47,460 bases of DNA, taken from IMG/VR virus record IMGVR_UViG_3300022074_000081, positions 1-47,460 of that record. The stretch is one strand, 5' to 3'. This stretch comes from a virus. This document shows, piece by piece, positions 23,852 to 33,188 of this stretch (its first letter is position 1; each line of letters starts with the position of its first letter). Position numbers and translations under genes: made by a program. The notes beneath the pieces are model-generated. The model saw nothing but the letters and a program-made list of their open reading frames with translations. It was not told where the DNA came from and did not search any database.

Positions 23852-25450
23852 CTATGCTACTTCCCTCGTTTGAGTGAAAGGAGTCATGAGACCTCTTCCA
23901 GACTGAACATAAGCAGGTTGAACTCGTCTACCTGCTGGTGCTAAATTACCCATGTTTCTATTAGATCCTGGGCGATAGCCAAACTGTTCCATCTGTCCCA
24001 TCATCTGATTAATGCTTAGAGACTGTTGATCTAGTTTATTACCTGACTCATTAAATGTGGCTATAAGAAGATTTCCTTGAGCATCTAAAGCTCTTGAAAT
24101 TCTATTACCAAAAGTATCAGTTGAGTTGGCTATAAGTTTACCTTGTTCATCAAAAGCATCTGATAGCTTAGTATAAGAATCTCTTACGCTGTCATTTAAC
24201 TGATCCCCTTGAACATTAAGGACATTATCAATAGCAGCTAGTCTATTAGTAAAGTCTGTTTGAGCAGCTTTAGCTTCGACTGAGCCATCATCAAATCCTA
24301 CAGTTAACTCTTTAGCTATCCTTGCAAAAGTTTTATTTTGAACCCCTACAATGTTTCCTTCAGCATCTTGGACATAGTTAGCTGTTTTAGAAATAATATT
24401 TCCTTGAGCATCTCTGATAGCAGTATCTACATCGGCAGCACTTTGTACTGTTTGTCCGATAACATTACCAGCTTCATCTCTAACTAATTTACCCATGCCT
24501 TTGAAACCTGATCCTAGAGCATCGCCTAAACCAGCTTGTCCTGCACCTAAGTCAGTTAAACCTTGGGATAGATTCATTCTTTCAGTTGCTGCTGAATTAG
24601 CTATATTACCAGCTTGTTCTGCTGCTTGTTTGAAACCACCTTCAATACCAGAAGTCATTTCATTTCTTTGTTGAGCAGCGAGTGTGTAATCATCTGCGTA
24701 CTGTTCAGCAAAAGTATCTAACCCTGTTTGTAGAGTTCCTACTTGTTCTTGAGCAGCAGCCTGACCTTCAAGCAATGCAGTAGCATAGGCATCAAGATTA
24801 CCACCATACTCATTAATAAGAGTAGTCATGTCTCCTTGACCAGCTACGATTGCAGCCTTTGTTTCATCAATGTTTGTTTTAGTAGCATCAAATCCAGCTT
24901 CTGCTTGAGTACCTAAAGCATCGCCTGTTTTAGTAATCTGATCCCCTAGAGCTGTATTACCTGTAGTAACTACATCAGTAAGATCTGTGAAGCCTGTACC
25001 CATGTCAGTACCTAGATCAGTAAATCCTGTACCTATTTGGTCGCTTAGTTCTCCTGTACGAGTGTCTACATTTTCTGTAATAGCTGTTGCTTCTTCTCCT
25101 AGAGATGTTCCTAGAGTATCAAAGCCTGTAGCTATTGTTTCGTCTTGACCCTCAAATAGTTTACCTACATCTGTGCCTAGACCTGCGATACCTTCATTGA
25201 CACCAGCAAAGCCTGTACCCATATCTGTACCTATAGTATCGAGAGAGCTGTCTACTGTATCAAAACGATCTCCCATATCTCCAAAGCCGGTATCAAGAGT
25301 TTCATCTATAGTATCGGCTCTAGTATCAAGATTAGTACTTAGATCAGTTACCTGACCACTAATACCTTCTTGACCTTGTGTTAAGGTAGTAAATTGATCT
25401 TCGGCTATACCTGGATCAGCTTCTACTACTGTTTTCTTTTTAGATCCCAT
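23852..25450 (-). CDS. Repeat-rich structural protein, probable fibre/stalk
   Basis: 532 aa. Residues 30-200 are built of short repeats around GF-x-DLGTDMGTGF and DTxLDT, with hydrophobics spaced 7 or 11 apart as in right-handed or trimeric coiled coils. The middle has helical Ala/Gln-rich segments and two 'DAQGNI/DAEGNI' beta-turn repeats, and the end is basic and Gly/Pro/Arg-rich. No catalytic motif. It lies between the acyltransferase-like gene and the lysis cassette. A stalk or fibre is likely, but an internal or assembly role is possible. Confidence 0.65.
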   Translation of the reverse strand: MGSKKKTVVEADPGIAEDQFTTLTQGQEGISGQVTDLSTNLDTRADTIDETLDTGFGDMGDRFDTVDSSLDTIGTDMGTGFAGVNEGIAGLGTDVGKLFEGQDETIATGFDTLGTSLGEEATAITENVDTRTGELSDQIGTGFTDLGTDMGTGFTDLTDVVTTGNTALGDQITKTGDALGTQAEAGFDATKTNIDETKAAIVAGQGDMTTLINEYGGNLDAYATALLEGQAAAQEQVGTLQTGLDTFAEQYADDYTLAAQQRNEMTSGIEGGFKQAAEQAGNIANSAATERMNLSQGLTDLGAGQAGLGDALGSGFKGMGKLVRDEAGNVIGQTVQSAADVDTAIRDAQGNIISKTANYVQDAEGNIVGVQNKTFARIAKELTVGFDDGSVEAKAAQTDFTNRLAAIDNVLNVQGDQLNDSVRDSYTKLSDAFDEQGKLIANSTDTFGNRISRALDAQGNLLIATFNESGNKLDQQSLSINQMMGQMEQFGYRPGSNRNMGNLAPAGRRVQPAYVQSGRGLMTPFTQTREVA

Positions 25451-25465
25451 AATAATTTATCCTAA

Positions 25466-25894
25466 TTAAAAATACCCTGTACCTTTGTAGTCCATTCTGC
25501 CAAATCGTTTCCAACTTGTTTTATGTCCCCTTGGGTAAAGGTTTCGGAAATGCTGTTGCATCCCTCTAGCGACTTTGAGAGTGTTACTATATGGAGCAAT
25601 AAATTCTATGCACCAGAGCTGATCTCCCTCATCAGCTAAATAATCTTCTTCTTGGACAATGTAATCATCTTTGAAGAAGGCTTCTGATTTTTCATGTGAG
25701 AGAAAGCACCAGGTTACTAAACCTCTAGGTTGACTATTCTCATAAAAAAATCGAATCTTTCTATGGTTTAAGGGATACAAAAAATAGTTTGTGAACTCCC
25801 TTAGTGTGTAGTTTTTATGATTGTCTGATAAACTAAATAGCTTTAATCCATCTACCACAAAAGCATCATAGGTTTGTTTGTGTTCGGAAGGCAT
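25466..25894 (-). CDS. HlyC-like (toxin-activating) lysine acyltransferase homologue
   Basis: 142 aa. The sequence follows the RTX toxin acyltransferase (HlyC) pattern: a His early in the chain (His26 in SDNHKNY, at the place of HlyC His23), a beta-strand pair ending RGLVTWCFLSHE (HlyC VAYCSWANLS), and QLWCIEFIAPYS matching HlyC WFIDWIAPFG. The catalytic Asp92 of HlyC is Glu97 here; the His-to-acid spacing is 71 versus 69. HlyC transfers fatty acyl groups from acyl-ACP to toxin lysines. Here it would more likely modify a phage structural or host protein. It has its own strong promoter at 25949-25977. Homology is by eye; activity unknown. Confidence 0.75.
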   Translation of the reverse strand: MPSEHKQTYDAFVVDGLKLFSLSDNHKNYTLREFTNYFLYPLNHRKIRFFYENSQPRGLVTWCFLSHEKSEAFFKDDYIVQEEDYLADEGDQLWCIEFIAPYSNTLKVARGMQQHFRNLYPRGHKTSWKRFGRMDYKGTGYF

Positions 25895-25948
25895 AATGAG
25901 TAGGTATCCTATGTGTACTCTACATCATTGCTAGTATCTGCTATACTA

Positions 25949-25977
25949 ATTATACTATATTTAGTATATCTCCTCAA
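25949..25977 (-). promoter_or_regulatory. Strong sigma70-like promoter for the acyltransferase-like gene
   Basis: Minus strand TTGAGG (25977-25972), exactly 17 nt, perfect TATAAT (25954-25949). Predicted start near 25942, leaving a leader of about 48 nt. It would feed the acyltransferase, the 532-aa protein and the lysis genes. Confidence 0.7.
25951..25968. repeat. Inverted repeat overlapping the -10 box
   Basis: Perfect 7-bp inverted repeat TATACTA-TATT-TAGTATA; a further direct TATACTA lies at 25942-25948. Its left arm overlaps the -10 of the promoter at 25949-25977, so it could be an operator. The same heptamer forms an inverted repeat at 45822-45840. Confidence 0.6.
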
Positions 25978-25990
25978 TCAGAAACTGATC

Positions 25991-26458
25991 CTAGTTACCA
26001 AATTCATCAAATACTTTAGACATATCAGAAGTATCTGTCTTTGGACTATCTTCTTTTATTTTATCTACAGTTTCTTTCCAAACTTCAGTATTATTAATTT
26101 TATCCCAATATAACATATCTAATTGTTCTTCTATAGAAGGATATTTCCTTTCGTGTATGTGTTTATTTTTTAAATATTCAAAATGACTAAATCTTTGAAC
26201 CAGAGTAAAATCTGTTCCATCTACTTCTTTTAGTTCTCTATCATCATCTAACTCATGTTTTTCAGCTTCTACAGGTTTTGGTGTTGCTACCTCTGATTCA
26301 AGAAGTTCAGTTTCTACCCCATCTACAAAAACTTTTATTTTTTTGTCTGTAATTTGATTATTAGAAACTTTACTCTGTTCTTCTTCAGTAAGTCCCACTT
26401 CTTCAGTAAGTCCCACTTCTTCAGTAAGTTCAGTTTTTACATTTTCATTATCACTCAT
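25991..26458 (-). CDS. Probable tail-fibre assembly/chaperone-type protein
   Basis: 155 aa. An acidic N-terminus has hexapeptide repeats (LTEEVG). The C-terminal 50 residues contain ERKYPSIEEQLDMLYWDKI, a motif common in small phage proteins next to tail fibres, often annotated as tail assembly chaperones. It directly follows the 628-aa fibre gene (12-nt gap), as expected for such a helper. The role is inferred from motif and position. Confidence 0.6.
   Translation of the reverse strand: MSDNENVKTELTEEVGLTEEVGLTEEEQSKVSNNQITDKKIKVFVDGVETELLESEVATPKPVEAEKHELDDDRELKEVDGTDFTLVQRFSHFEYLKNKHIHERKYPSIEEQLDMLYWDKINNTEVWKETVDKIKEDSPKTDTSDMSKVFDEFGN
26380..26429. repeat. 18-bp tandem repeat
   Basis: Unit CTTCTTCAGTAAGTCCCA at 26380-26397 and 26398-26415, then a 14-bp partial copy 26416-26429. 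It is in frame and encodes the LTEEVG repeats of the 155-aa protein. Confidence 0.9.
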
Positions 26459-26470
26459 ATTAGTTCCCTA

Positions 26471-28357
26471 TTAAATTAATGCTGAAATAGCTCCATTTTC
26501 TACTGTTACACCAGAATCGCCCCATATATACGCTGCAATATAGTATGAAGCAGAATACCCAGAATTATTACTCCAATTTAAACCTTGTCTACCTGAAGCT
26601 ACAGAGTAATTATTAAAATTAGCCCCACTACCTGTGTTTGTTGCATTCCACCCATATCCCCCTATAGTTCCTATACTTGTTCTGTAGGTTCTACCTGAAT
26701 GGAAGGCTTCTAAAACCATCCAATAATGAATATCTGTATGAGCAGAAGAATTATTAAATAGATTTAAAGTAGAACCATTATTTAGAGTACCTTCTGCAAC
26801 ATAGACTCTAACATGGCCCTGGGCATAACTTCCTGTTGCTAGAGACCACAATCTATCAGACCCAGCTCTAAAGACTTCATTATCATCTCCCATTATGCTA
26901 GTACGACCATCTTGCATCATAATCTGATGATAATGACTTGCTGTACCAAACCTATAACTTTCATCCGATCCTAGTGTTAAAGCAGAACCCAATACAGTAG
27001 ATGTACCTGGTTTGTGGACTACAAAACCAGATCTATTAGACCCCCCACTTTGACTTTTAAAAGCTACTCCAAAATCAGTACCACCATTTTCAATAGTTGT
27101 GAATCCCCCAGAAGCTATTGAAAGTCTAGCTGTACCATCTTCTTCAATAAAAATTCCACCATTAGCAGCAGCGTTTAATTTAAGGTTGTCATTATCTCCA
27201 CGAATATGAACTGTATTATTTGAAACAGCAGCGTTACCAGAACCACTTGTGCTTAATTGTATTCTTGCATCTGAACCCCCAACTAAATGAAGGTTGCTAC
27301 CATCAAATCTAAATTTTTCTACCCCATCCCTAGATAGTATATGGGCATTAGCATTAGCCCCATATCCAATATTTGCTGTACTTGAATTATCTCTTAGAGA
27401 AACTATACAGTTAGCGTCTGAACTTTCTCCATAAAATACATTATCGTTTGAACCAGCTTTTACTGATAGTACTTGACCATCATACCCATTGTTACCTGCA
27501 CCAATAGCAATTCCACCATGATGATTAATTTTTAGGTGGTGGGTAAATGTTGAATCATCTTTTGTATAAAATTCTAATGCTGCTTCTTTTGCACTTACAT
27601 CAGTCCAAACACTTTTTATTGATGAACCATAAACAGAGTTAGTTCCTGAATAGTACCCACCAAAATTAATTACACCATGAACATCATCATCGGCAGGACT
27701 TGAAGTAAAATGTAATAAGTCTACTTGTGCTCCACCTGCTCCTGTATTAGTTGATTCAACTCGTATTGCATCGCCTGACCCATTTATATGTAATAGAGTT
27801 GTTGGACTTACTCCAATACCCACAGAACCAACATTAGCACTACCAGATAAATGTAAATCTTTAAATTTATTTCCACTTCCCCCTAAGTCTTCTGTACCAT
27901 TGGCTACTGCTCCTGTTTGATCGGCTGGTAAAATAGCATTTGTAGAAAAATGAAAACCTGAACCATCAGATCCTGTTCGATAAATACTAGCAGAGGATGT
28001 ACCCCCACCCATTTCCATAGCAGTAGTTACAACTTTACCTGTAACAGATATGCCTGTTGAGGTTGTGGCTAGTTTTGCAGCGTTGTCGTAGTAAAGTGTT
28101 ACTGCTCCGTTTTCTGTTGCTGTTAAAAGATTTTCCGTATCAGCAGCATTGTTTACCATTAATGATGGTGTTCTTAGTCGTATCCTTGAATCATCTTGCA
28201 GTATTAAATCATTAGTTGTGTTTACAATGTAACTGCTAGTACCATCATGATAGATCTGAAGATCATTACCTGTACCAATCTTAATCTTCTGATTATCTAC
28301 AAGGGTAACTGAGCCATCTGACTCTATAAAATCTGATAAACTTCTTGCTTTAGTCAT
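26471..28357 (-). CDS. Second tail fibre/receptor-binding protein
   Basis: 628 aa, Gly/Ser/Asn/Thr-rich beta-structure typical of phage fibres. The N-terminal 110 residues are related to a segment of the 1493-aa fibre: DNQKIKIGTGNDLQIYHDG here, DLQIYHNG there, and the shared LYY/LYH...KLATTSTGI. The C-terminus (YNASYYIAAYIWGD-like, rich in Tyr/Trp/Asn) is probably the receptor-binding tip. It is transcribed just after the 1493-aa fibre and the 95-aa protein. A branched fibre with two paralogous components, or alternate host ranges, are both possible. Confidence 0.8.
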   Translation of the reverse strand: MTKARSLSDFIESDGSVTLVDNQKIKIGTGNDLQIYHDGTSSYIVNTTNDLILQDDSRIRLRTPSLMVNNAADTENLLTATENGAVTLYYDNAAKLATTSTGISVTGKVVTTAMEMGGGTSSASIYRTGSDGSGFHFSTNAILPADQTGAVANGTEDLGGSGNKFKDLHLSGSANVGSVGIGVSPTTLLHINGSGDAIRVESTNTGAGGAQVDLLHFTSSPADDDVHGVINFGGYYSGTNSVYGSSIKSVWTDVSAKEAALEFYTKDDSTFTHHLKINHHGGIAIGAGNNGYDGQVLSVKAGSNDNVFYGESSDANCIVSLRDNSSTANIGYGANANAHILSRDGVEKFRFDGSNLHLVGGSDARIQLSTSGSGNAAVSNNTVHIRGDNDNLKLNAAANGGIFIEEDGTARLSIASGGFTTIENGGTDFGVAFKSQSGGSNRSGFVVHKPGTSTVLGSALTLGSDESYRFGTASHYHQIMMQDGRTSIMGDDNEVFRAGSDRLWSLATGSYAQGHVRVYVAEGTLNNGSTLNLFNNSSAHTDIHYWMVLEAFHSGRTYRTSIGTIGGYGWNATNTGSGANFNNYSVASGRQGLNWSNNSGYSASYYIAAYIWGDSGVTVENGAISALI

Positions 28358-28363
28358 TTTTAA

Positions 28364-28651
28364 TTATTCTCCTGAATTAGTCTCATCAGAACTTGCCATA
28401 TTTGCTTGTAGTTCTTGTTGATGGGCTTCCCAAGCAGCAATTATTTCAGGGGTATGAACTGCATTACAAATTGCTTGTACTTCAGCACTTTGCTCTGAAA
28501 GATCCTCTCCTGGGCTAACTGCATGACGATGAAACGAGCTTGATAATTCAACTCCATCTTCTTCAATTACAGTAGCTGTCCTTATTTGAACTATTTTATA
28601 ATCTCCGACAATTTCTATTTTGTCTTCTTTTACTATTTTTTCTAATGCCAT
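28364..28651 (-). CDS. Hypothetical protein between the two tail fibres
   Basis: 95 aa. A beta-rich first half (IEIVGDYKIVQIRTATVIEEDG) contains SSSFHRHAVSPGEDL, and the second half is helical and acidic. Proteins of this look are frequent next to tail fibres in marine phages, and a helper role is likely, but no family name is given. AAGGAG precedes the ATG; it lies 6 nt before the 628-aa fibre. Confidence 0.7.
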   Translation of the reverse strand: MALEKIVKEDKIEIVGDYKIVQIRTATVIEEDGVELSSSFHRHAVSPGEDLSEQSAEVQAICNAVHTPEIIAAWEAHQQELQANMASSDETNSGE

Positions 28652-28703
28652 TTTTTTTCTCCTTATTGTCTGTGCCTAGAATCCACTAAGCATATATAAT
28701 TTA

Positions 28704-31700
28704 TTACCCATCTGTCATATAGGTCATAGATCCTGTGAGGTATCTATTACTCCCACCACTTAAACAAGATACAGCTTCCCAGCCCCATGTTGCACCATTG
28801 TCTACAGTTAAAATTCCTAAAGCAGTTCCACTATAAGTTCTAAGTGCAATACTACCATTACTACCCCTTGCAAAAGTAACATTGTAGTGTGATAAAACAT
28901 CGCCATTTTGTGAACCAAATGCCCCATGTGCGTAAGGCAGACCACCTATATTCAAAGTACCACTAGTAGTTCCAGTAACAGTAAAGTTGGGTATGTAAAA
29001 ATTAACATTAACCACTCTGCCTATTTTGGTGTAATATCCTGAAACTACATATCCACTTGCAAAAGTAACAGTTGGTTGAGTTCCACTATTTGCAACTATA
29101 GTAGGAGTCCAAGTACCTTCTTCATAATCGTCAAGTAGTTCTGAACCACCTGAACCATTTGTAGGCCCACCGGTAGAACTAAAGTCTATGCCCTTTCCAT
29201 TAGATACAACTAAATTTCCTGATGATAGACCTAAATCCCCTGAACTATTGTTCAAAGTCATTTTTGTGCCAGTAGTAGAGTACCATGTCAAAATACTACT
29301 GTTAGCTGCTAGATAGTTCCACCAAACATTAGAAACATTATTATTCCATGTATAACCAACTTCTCCTTGCGACTCGGCTGCTCTACTTACACCAATATAA
29401 GAATGTCCACTTGTTCCTTTAACCCTTAAATTACCTATAGAAGAACCTGAACTAGCATCAATGGTTGTCATCCCATTGCTGTAAATAAACATTCTTGAAC
29501 TTCCTGCTGTATCTATTCTTAAAGAATTATCATTATGGTTATAGTAAAACATTCCTGACCTAGCTAAGTCAGCATCCCCAAATCTTAAAGAACTTACAGA
29601 GTTAGATGCAGAAGATATAGTTATACCACTACCCCCACTTGTATTCATTACAACTAGATCATTGGCATCGCCATCAACTGGGCTATCTCCTGTTCCAATT
29701 TTTATACCTGTGCTAGTTGTAGCTAGTTTTGAATTCCCATTATGATAAAGTTGAACTGCACCATCTCCAGCACAATGAATCATATTTTCGCCATCAGTTT
29801 TTTCTAAAACTATGTTGTTTGATTGTATGAGTAGATCAGAAGAAGCGTTACTATCTTGAATATAACTATTAGAACCATTATGATAAATCTGTAAATCATC
29901 TCCACTACCAACTACAATCTTTGCGTTGTCTACAAAATCTACATTACCATTAAAGGCTGCACCACTATTGAATAGGGCTTTACCTGCTGCTGACATATCA
30001 AGGGTAAGGGCTACAACATTACTGCCACCATCTTCTCCTTTAAAAATAATGTCTTTATCATCAACCATTGATTTAATAACAAGATCACTAGAACTATTTT
30101 CAATTCTACCAATACTTGTACCACCATCTTTGAAGATTACTTGTCCACCATCGGCATCAAGTTCTATATTTCCTGATGAGTCTAGGGTTATTGTTCCACC
30201 ATCATCTGTAATTGTGTCTAACGCAATACTACCTATATTAGTAATATTGGCATCACTCATATCAAAACTTCCAGTAACATCTAAGTTACCACCTACAGAT
30301 ACATTACCTGTAGTTGTTAGTGAAGTTAGTGTTGGAGTTAAGGTAGGTTCAAATCTTGAATCGGTACTATCAAAAGCTAGGATAGCATTGTTAGCGTTTC
30401 CTGTTAGGTCTACATCATTAGATTCAGATATTGACCAATTTGCTAAGTTAAATGTTCCATAACCTACGATGGATATATTATCTCCTGTCGCTGCTGCCGA
30501 AGCTAGAACTACAGTAGTTCCTGAAGTAGCTGTTACATCTGTTCCTACTACGAGCTTAACACCATTAAGGTAAACATCTACGAAACCAGCATCATAAGTA
30601 CATGGGAAAGTTGTTGTTGAACTATCTGTGTAAGATCCTGAGTTAGTACCTACAACATAATCAAATCTTTGTGATGTACCATTAACTGAAGAACCAGCAG
30701 CTACCCATCCACCTGAAGAGTAAACCTTCATAGAGTTAGAGCTAGTATCAAAGAATAATGCACCTACAACTAGAGCATCTCCATCGTTATCAACTGTTGG
30801 AGCTGAAGACTTAGCACCTAAATATCTGTCATCGAAATCATCATACGAAGCAGCAGCAGCAGTCGCTGAGTTTGCCGAAGCAGTAGCTGAAGCAGCCGAA
30901 GCTGTGGCTGAATTGGCCGAAGCAGTTGCCGAGGTTGCAGCAGCACTTGCTGAACTTGCAGCAGAAGAGGTACTACCAAATAGTGTGTCAATGTAGTTCT
31001 TAGTAGCTACATCTTGTGCTGAAGTAGGATCTCCTGCACCTGTAATTTTATTTGTACCCATAGCGATAGCACCAGACATAGTGCCACCAGCAGTAGCAAG
31101 TCTAGTATCTCTTTGAGTATCTGTGTAAGCCTTTGTTGCAGCGTCTTGATTTGATGTTGGGTCTCCCATTCCTGTGATCTTGGAAGTTCCCATAGCAATC
31201 GCACCACTCATAGTTCCACCTGAGAGGTTTAATTTAAGAGCGTCTGCTGTATCTGTGTATGCTTTTGTAGCAGGATGAAGATTGGCTGAAGGTGCTCCAG
31301 CTAAAGTTATATTTCCTGTCATTGTTCCACCGGCTAGTGGAAGTTTAGTAGCTATTGAATTTGTAATTGTTGTAGCAAAGTCTGGATCATCTCCAAGAGC
31401 AGCAGCTAGTTCATTAAGTGTATCTAGTGTCCCAGGAGCTGAGTCTACTAAGTTTGAAACTGCTGTTGATACAAACGCTGTTGTAGCTATTTGAGTTGTG
31501 TTAGTAGAAGCAGAAGCAGTAGGAGCTAAAGGTGTTCCTGTTAGACTTGGGGAGTTTATGTTTGCTTTTAGAGCATCGGCAGTATCTACATAATTTTTAG
31601 TAGCAGCGTCTTGAGCATTTGAAGGATCAGAAATGTTTGTAAGAGGAGTGTTAGTAAAGTTTGCAGTTCCATCTACAACTAAATCATGAACTGTAGAAGT

Positions 31701-33185
31701 TCCTGAAGAAGAAGTAATGTTACCTGTTACATCTCCTGTAAGATTTCCTGTAACATTTCCAGTTACATTACCTGTTAGGTTTCCTGTTACATTACCTGTA
31801 ACTCCACCTACGAATCCTGTGTTAGCAGTAATTGTTGTACCTGTAATTGCTTGAGGAGTAGAGTTTCCTATTACAGTACCATCAATATTACCACCATTGA
31901 CATCAACAGAAGCTAATGTGGCTAATCCACTTGTACCTACTGTTGTAAATAAACCTGTTGAAGCTGTTGAAGCTCCTATAGAAGTATTGTCGATTGTTCC
32001 TGAATCAATATCGACTTTCGATATATCAACTTCTCCAGAACCATTTGGAGTAATAGAAATATTACCATTGGTATTTGTTGAAGTAATTGCAGAACCATTG
32101 ATATTAATATTATCAATTTGAGCATTAGTGATGGGAGAACTAACTCCGAGTGTTACACCATCAATAGTACCCCCATCTATATTGGCAGTAGTTACTGTAC
32201 CTAGATTTGAGATAGTAGCTGCTGCAAAAGAAATTGCACCTGAAGCTGTTAGGTTTGTTGAAGTAACAGAACTGAACTGTCCAGAGGTTTGAACAGCTCC
32301 ACCAATAACTGTACCATCAATAGAACCACCATTAATATCGGCTGTATCAGCAACCAAGCTATCAATGTTTGCAGTTCCATCAATGTATAAATCTTTCCAT
32401 TCTTTAGATGAACTTCCTAGATCTCTTGCATTGTCTGAGGATGGGACTAAATCACTAGCTACTTGAGCAGTAACTGTAACTGTGTCCGAAGAAGCGTTAC
32501 CGATTGTGGTATTGCCATTTAATGTTGTAGCTCCTGCAACTGTAGTAGTTCCAGAAACTGTTAAATTGTCTGATAGAGTAGTAGCACCTGTTACGCCAAG
32601 AGTACCACCGATTGTGGTATTTCCTGTAATAGCTGCTGTGGATGCAAAGGTAACTGCACCAGTAACTCCAAGAGTAGTACCAATAGAAGCAGCATCAGCA
32701 TTTAAACTATCTATATATGCTGTTCCATCTATGTATAAATCTTTAAATTCTTTTGAAGACGAGCCTAAGTCTACAGTATTGTCTGTATGGGGTAATACTT
32801 TATTAGAAGCATCATTTAAAAGATACTCTGCCCAAACTGCTGCACCAGCAGAATTATTAAGGTTTACGAAAAGTCTGTTATTAGTTCCATTTAACCAAAT
32901 AGAACCTGGGGCATACCCATCATTAGCGTCATCTCCGACAACAGGATTAGCTGATTTTGCATTGGAATTTAATCCACCAACACCACCATTAGCAGGTAAT
33001 AAGTAGCCACTTACTGAAGTAGCTAAAGGAATCTGTGGAGCATCTCCTGATCCACCTGTATGTCCATGTCCTGTAGAACCTGAAAACGCTGCTAGTAATT
33101 GGTTAAATTCAGCATTAAGTGGTGGTGCTGTAATATTAGCACCATTAATAATTGAAGCTACTGACTGTCTAGTATATCCTGCCAT
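28704..33185 (-). CDS. Major tail fibre protein
   Basis: 1493 aa, the largest gene. The N-terminus (residues 1-75, including STGHGHTGGSGDAP) is likely the tail-attachment part. Next come long runs of Gly/Thr/Asn/Ala beta-helix repeats (GTxxIGGTLGVTG, SSKEFKDLYIDGTA twice), a 7-unit TGNV/TGNL repeat, an Ala/Ser-rich coiled segment (SASAAATSATASANSATAS), then RYLGAKSSAPTVDNDGDAL and a C-terminal block with DYEEGTWTPT, all common in marine phage fibres. It binds the host surface. It follows the nozzle gene by 3 nt, the usual podovirus order. Confidence 0.9.
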   Translation of the reverse strand: MAGYTRQSVASIINGANITAPPLNAEFNQLLAAFSGSTGHGHTGGSGDAPQIPLATSVSGYLLPANGGVGGLNSNAKSANPVVGDDANDGYAPGSIWLNGTNNRLFVNLNNSAGAAVWAEYLLNDASNKVLPHTDNTVDLGSSSKEFKDLYIDGTAYIDSLNADAASIGTTLGVTGAVTFASTAAITGNTTIGGTLGVTGATTLSDNLTVSGTTTVAGATTLNGNTTIGNASSDTVTVTAQVASDLVPSSDNARDLGSSSKEWKDLYIDGTANIDSLVADTADINGGSIDGTVIGGAVQTSGQFSSVTSTNLTASGAISFAAATISNLGTVTTANIDGGTIDGVTLGVSSPITNAQIDNININGSAITSTNTNGNISITPNGSGEVDISKVDIDSGTIDNTSIGASTASTGLFTTVGTSGLATLASVDVNGGNIDGTVIGNSTPQAITGTTITANTGFVGGVTGNVTGNLTGNVTGNVTGNLTGDVTGNITSSSGTSTVHDLVVDGTANFTNTPLTNISDPSNAQDAATKNYVDTADALKANINSPSLTGTPLAPTASASTNTTQIATTAFVSTAVSNLVDSAPGTLDTLNELAAALGDDPDFATTITNSIATKLPLAGGTMTGNITLAGAPSANLHPATKAYTDTADALKLNLSGGTMSGAIAMGTSKITGMGDPTSNQDAATKAYTDTQRDTRLATAGGTMSGAIAMGTNKITGAGDPTSAQDVATKNYIDTLFGSTSSAASSASAAATSATASANSATASAASATASANSATAAAASYDDFDDRYLGAKSSAPTVDNDGDALVVGALFFDTSSNSMKVYSSGGWVAAGSSVNGTSQRFDYVVGTNSGSYTDSSTTTFPCTYDAGFVDVYLNGVKLVVGTDVTATSGTTVVLASAAATGDNISIVGYGTFNLANWSISESNDVDLTGNANNAILAFDSTDSRFEPTLTPTLTSLTTTGNVSVGGNLDVTGSFDMSDANITNIGSIALDTITDDGGTITLDSSGNIELDADGGQVIFKDGGTSIGRIENSSSDLVIKSMVDDKDIIFKGEDGGSNVVALTLDMSAAGKALFNSGAAFNGNVDFVDNAKIVVGSGDDLQIYHNGSNSYIQDSNASSDLLIQSNNIVLEKTDGENMIHCAGDGAVQLYHNGNSKLATTSTGIKIGTGDSPVDGDANDLVVMNTSGGSGITISSASNSVSSLRFGDADLARSGMFYYNHNDNSLRIDTAGSSRMFIYSNGMTTIDASSGSSIGNLRVKGTSGHSYIGVSRAAESQGEVGYTWNNNVSNVWWNYLAANSSILTWYSTTGTKMTLNNSSGDLGLSSGNLVVSNGKGIDFSSTGGPTNGSGGSELLDDYEEGTWTPTIVANSGTQPTVTFASGYVVSGYYTKIGRVVNVNFYIPNFTVTGTTSGTLNIGGLPYAHGAFGSQNGDVLSHYNVTFARGSNGSIALRTYSGTALGILTVDNGATWGWEAVSCLSGGSNRYLTGSMTYMTDG
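31718..31804. repeat. 12-bp tandem repeats in the tail fibre gene
   Basis: About seven degenerate 12-bp units encoding Thr-Gly-Asn-Val/Leu repeats. Slippage here could change fibre length by four residues per unit. Confidence 0.8.
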
Positions 33186-33188
33186 TTA

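Noticed and set aside
29926-30462. Long plus-strand frame of 178 codons inside the tail fibre gene
   Set aside because: Shadow of the repetitive 1493-aa fibre gene; Ser/Pro/Leu-rich translation, no ribosome-binding site, opposite to the operon.
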